From positions 1 through 8,267 of the forward strand of contig DAOVNN010000121.1 in the NCBI GenBank assembly GCA_030630165.1: a DNA stretch of 8,267 nt, given 5' to 3'. The notes beneath the pieces were generated by a model that saw only the letters and a list, made by a program, of their open reading frames with translations, did not search any database and was not told where the DNA came from. This document shows positions 6,320 to 8,267 of the stretch, piece after piece. How positions within the stretch are numbered: position 1 is the first letter of the stretch; the number at the start of each line of letters is the position of its first letter. A program made the position numbers and the translations under genes. Origin of the DNA: Candidatus Krumholzibacteriota bacterium (lineage in GTDB: Bacteria; Krumholzibacteriota; Krumholzibacteriia; Krumholzibacteriales; Krumholzibacteriaceae).

Positions 6320-6697
6320 GTGATCGATACAGAATCGGCTAACAGAAAGTTCGAAAAGGAGCTGAAATCGGGAACGGCCGCGCTGCTCCTTCTCGGAGTA
6401 ATATCCGCGGCGGGCCAACCGATGTACGGCTACCAGATAACGAAGGAGATCGAGTCGGCAGCTGCCAGCCCCGGTGACAGGCATCTCTTCAGACAGGGCG
6501 CCCTCTATCCCGTTCTGCGCTCGATGGAGAAGAGCGGGATACTGCAGAGCGAGATCGAGCCTTCAGTCTCCGGTCCTCCCCGCCGCTATTACTCCATCAC
6601 GGAAGAAGGCGGAAAGATCCTCGAGGACTGGCATGCCACATGGAATAACACCAGGGACCTGGTCGACGAGATACTGAAAGGGAATAACGATGTCTGA
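6320..6697 (+). CDS. PadR-family transcriptional regulator
   Basis: This 125-residue winged-helix repressor of the short PadR type has the family signatures in order: a first helix with LKSGTAALLLLGVIS, then MYGYQITKEIES (about 35-46), the recognition region RQGALYPVLRSMEKSGIL (about 59-76), the wing SGPPRRYYSITEEGGKIL (about 84-102), and a short C-terminal dimerisation helix (WHATWNNTRDLVDEIL). Its stop overlaps the downstream membrane-sensor gene by 8 nt. PadR proteins of this kind are often encoded beside HAAS-domain membrane proteins, which are thought to transmit a signal to them. The target is probably its own promoter (dyad at 6244-6266). GTG 6311 is an alternative start adding three residues. 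Confidence 0.92.
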   Translation: MIDTESANRKFEKELKSGTAALLLLGVISAAGQPMYGYQITKEIESAAASPGDRHLFRQGALYPVLRSMEKSGILQSEIEPSVSGPPRRYYSITEEGGKILEDWHATWNNTRDLVDEILKGNNDV

Positions 6698-7577
6698 CAT
6701 GATAAAGGAATACCTCGACAGTCTCGAGAAAGCGCTCTCGGGTTCCGACCCTGCAACTGTTCGCGATGCCCTGGGAGACGCCGAGGAGCACCTCCGCACC
6801 GCGCTCGACGCCGCCTCGATCGAATCACCGGATGTTCCCGAAGACGAACTCATCCGCGGTATAATTGAGGATTACGGCACGCCGGAGGAGGTCGCAGACG
6901 CATATCGCAGGATCGAGAAATACTCCACCCCCGTACTGGCAGGAAAAAAGAAGAACGGAAACAGGTCGGCGGCAGCGAGATTCTTCGGCGTCATGGTCGA
7001 CCCGAGAGCTTACGGCGCGATGTTCTACGGGCTCTTTGCCCTCGTTACCGGGATCATCTACTTCACATGGGCAGTGACGGGCCTGTCGCTGTCGGTCGGC
7101 CTTGCCGTCATGATATTCGGCATTCCATTCTTCGGACTCTTTCTCCTTTCCGTGCAGGGCCTGATGCTCGTGGAGGGGCGGATCATCGAAGCTCTCTCCG
7201 GAATACGCATGCCGCGCAGGCCTGTCGCCTCCCGAAAAGGCCTGAATGTCTGGCAGAAATTCGTCGCGCTGGTCAAAGATAAGAGGTCCTGGTCGTCTAT
7301 TTTATATATGATCCTGCAGCTCATTTTCGGCATCGTGCACTTCACGGTCACAATATCGCTGCTGGCATTCTCCGCGTCGTTCATCCTCAGGCCGATCCTT
7401 GAGTATACTTTCGAGATACCGATGATGCATATCAGCGGCATCGAGTACTGGACGCCCATATGGGCCATGCCGCTCACAGTCCTGATCGGGGCTGTTCTCC
7501 TGGTCACCACCCTGCACGCTGCAAGGGGTATGACGAGATTGCACGCCAGGTGGGCGAAGTTCATGCTGGTGAGATAG
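6690..7577 (+). CDS. HAAS-domain membrane sensor protein
   Basis: This 295-residue protein has two parts. Residues 1-77 are soluble helices resembling the HAAS/DUF1700 signalling domain (MIKEYLDSLEKALSG, DALGDAEEHL, then DYGTPEEVADAYRR), the fold usually found next to PadR regulators. A basic linker (KKKNGNR) precedes a membrane part resembling the putative-sensor domain. Hydrophobic helices lie near 109-131, 133-158, 203-235 and 258-278, arranged as two related halves that each carry an ILY/MFY...GI..FT..V pattern (YGAMFYGLFALVTGIIYFTW and ILYMILQLIFGIVHFTVTIS). The gene starts within the padR stop region (ATG 6690, AAAGGGA 6 nt upstream), so the two are coupled. It may sense a membrane or envelope signal and act on PadR. 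That role is inferred from context; no enzymatic motif is visible. Confidence 0.85.
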   Translation: MSDMIKEYLDSLEKALSGSDPATVRDALGDAEEHLRTALDAASIESPDVPEDELIRGIIEDYGTPEEVADAYRRIEKYSTPVLAGKKKNGNRSAAARFFGVMVDPRAYGAMFYGLFALVTGIIYFTWAVTGLSLSVGLAVMIFGIPFFGLFLLSVQGLMLVEGRIIEALSGIRMPRRPVASRKGLNVWQKFVALVKDKRSWSSILYMILQLIFGIVHFTVTISLLAFSASFILRPILEYTFEIPMMHISGIEYWTPIWAMPLTVLIGAVLLVTTLHAARGMTRLHARWAKFMLVR

Positions 7578-7606
7578 TTCACGTTTCGCCAGTCAGCTTG
7601 TCTGCA

Positions 7607-8267
7607 TTACAACCCGGTTGTGGAGATCGAGAATCCGCAGCCGGGTTTTTTCATTCGGTATTGTCCCCTATGTTCCTTTACATACCCTTCCATCATTTTC
7701 GTGCTGTACTGTTCCCCATGTTCCCTCAGACGCTTGTTTGATCTTTTAATGCGGTACTGCTCCCCGGTCTCCTTGACATACCGCTCCATATGTTTCTTCC
7801 CGTAGGCCCTCTCGGCCTCGAGCCTGTTGTGTTTCCCGCACAGCAGCCTGAGATTCGACGGCGAGTTGTCCCCACCCCGGGCAAAGGGGACCTTGTGATC
7901 GATCTGCAGGTCATGGGTAGTCCCGCAACGCCTCCCCCCGGGTGAGACAAAACTGCATCGCCCCTTGTCGCGGGCGTAGACCTCGTCACGGACCTTCCGC
8001 GGGATATAACGGGATGGTTCCTGCTTCTTGAGCTTCGGCTTCGTCGAGGTACCCGAAGATGATTCAGCCCCCTTTGCAAGCTTGCCGGTCCTGGCAGTCC
8101 TGGAGGTCTTTCTCTGTTCCAGCTCAGCCTTCTTCTGCTCCCGCCTTTCTTTTCTCCTGATCCTGCCCTCTGGGCTGTGACGCTCGATGTACTCGTCCAT
8201 CACTATGGAAAAGAACTCCTCGAACTCAAGGTGTCTGTGATGCTTCGAAGAGAGCAGAGAGCGTAAC
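7607..8267 (-). CDS. HNH-nuclease-domain protein, N-terminus outside the window
   Basis: The visible 219 residues contain an HNH domain: RYIPRKVRDEVYARDKGRC, then RRCGTTHDLQIDHKVPFARG and NLRLLCGKHN. The first His of the motif is in IDHK, the Asn in SNLRLL, and the last His in GKHN. A C-x9-C plus C-x2-H set could bind structural zinc. HNH domains cleave DNA with one metal ion. The frame is open to the window edge. An in-frame GTG at 8203 is not convincing, because the codons before it (LRSLLSSKHHRHLEFEEFF) fit the helical segment that precedes the basic linker in HNH proteins of this style. After the domain come three degenerate 16-residue repeats centred on G-E-Q-Y, then a tail (PGCGFSISTTGL) encoded by the opposite operon's terminator. 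Its biological role is unknown; no restriction, toxin-immunity or phage genes are visible beside it. Confidence 0.85.
   Translation of the reverse strand, partial: LRSLLSSKHHRHLEFEEFFSIVMDEYIERHSPEGRIRRKERREQKKAELEQRKTSRTARTGKLAKGAESSSGTSTKPKLKKQEPSRYIPRKVRDEVYARDKGRCSFVSPGGRRCGTTHDLQIDHKVPFARGGDNSPSNLRLLCGKHNRLEAERAYGKKHMERYVKETGEQYRIKRSNKRLREHGEQYSTKMMEGYVKEHRGQYRMKKPGCGFSISTTGL
7611..7651 (+). terminator. Rho-independent terminator of the padR-HAAS operon
   Basis: A 14-bp stem (AACCCGGTTGTGGA at 7611-7624 pairs with TCCGCAGCCGGGTT at 7634-7647, two G-U pairs) closes a 9-nt loop. Six T residues follow (7646-7651). It begins 33 nt after the HAAS stop. No T-run follows the stem on the minus strand, so it should act on plus-strand transcripts. 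It lies wholly inside the 3' end of the convergent HNH frame. Confidence 0.9.
7658..7801 (-). repeat. Three tandem degenerate 48-bp repeats in the HNH gene tail
   Basis: GTA-T/C-TG followed by a C-rich run recurs at 7658, 7706 and 7754, exactly 48 bp apart. The first two units match at 28 of 48 positions. The period is in frame and encodes 16-residue units with a recurring (G/R)-(E/G)-Q-Y core and a YVKE/RLRE segment. The units are contiguous and coding. Confidence 0.75.

Noticed and set aside
7058..7582. A 174-codon minus-strand open frame opposite the HAAS sensor gene
   Set aside because: The plus-strand reading has clear domain structure and membrane helices. This one mirrors it and ends without any recognisable motif.
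7658..7801. Possible CRISPR array from the 48-bp periodicity
   Set aside because: The units are contiguous, degenerate, lack spacers, and keep reading frame inside a coding sequence.

Overview
The window looks like a stretch of chromosome from a GC-rich Gram-negative bacterium. It encodes a complete outer-membrane-spanning RND efflux pump, so an outer membrane is implied. Protein-coding strands are rich in GAG, AAG, CTC and ATC codons, and AT-rich DNA is confined to one short divergent promoter region. I cannot assign a phylum with confidence. The mix of an HAE1-type pump, a PadR/HAAS pair and an HNH protein of this style would suit an FCB-group or deltaproteobacteria-like lineage, but that is inference.

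Layout. Positions 1-6087 hold one minus-strand operon, transcribed in the order TetR-family regulator (6087-5434), TolC-family outer-membrane channel (5437-3932), periplasmic adaptor (3939-2827) and RND inner-membrane transporter (2830 to beyond position 1, truncated by the window edge). All three gene junctions overlap by 4 or 8 nt, so the four proteins are probably co-transcribed and translationally coupled. Positions 6088-6319 are an AT-rich divergent control region of 232 bp. It carries two identical-spacing TGAAT-N4-ATTCA dyads over the predicted efflux promoter, a TGTTTCA/TGAAACA dyad in the middle, and an ACTACTA/TAGTAGT dyad over the opposite promoter. Positions 6320-7577 hold a plus-strand pair with overlapping ends: a PadR-family repressor, and a membrane protein with an N-terminal HAAS-like domain and a C-terminal multi-pass sensor domain. 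This pair ends in a strong intrinsic terminator (7611-7651). From 7607 to the right edge, on the minus strand and convergent, lies an HNH-nuclease-domain protein whose start is outside the window. Its tail consists of three degenerate 16-residue repeats, and its last codons lie inside the terminator of the opposite operon.

How the parts may work together. The TetR protein probably senses a toxic small molecule (or a metal or thiol stress, given a CxxC/HxxH cluster in its ligand domain) and de-represses itself and the pump. The PadR/HAAS pair reads as a second, membrane-linked sensing module sharing the same control region. Cross-control of the pump by PadR is possible but unproven.

The most unusual protein-level observation is that the RND transporter lacks the paired TM4 aspartates and the TM10 lysine used for proton relay in AcrB; they are Thr-Asn and Asn here. 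I see no CRISPR array, insertion sequence, tRNA or rRNA.
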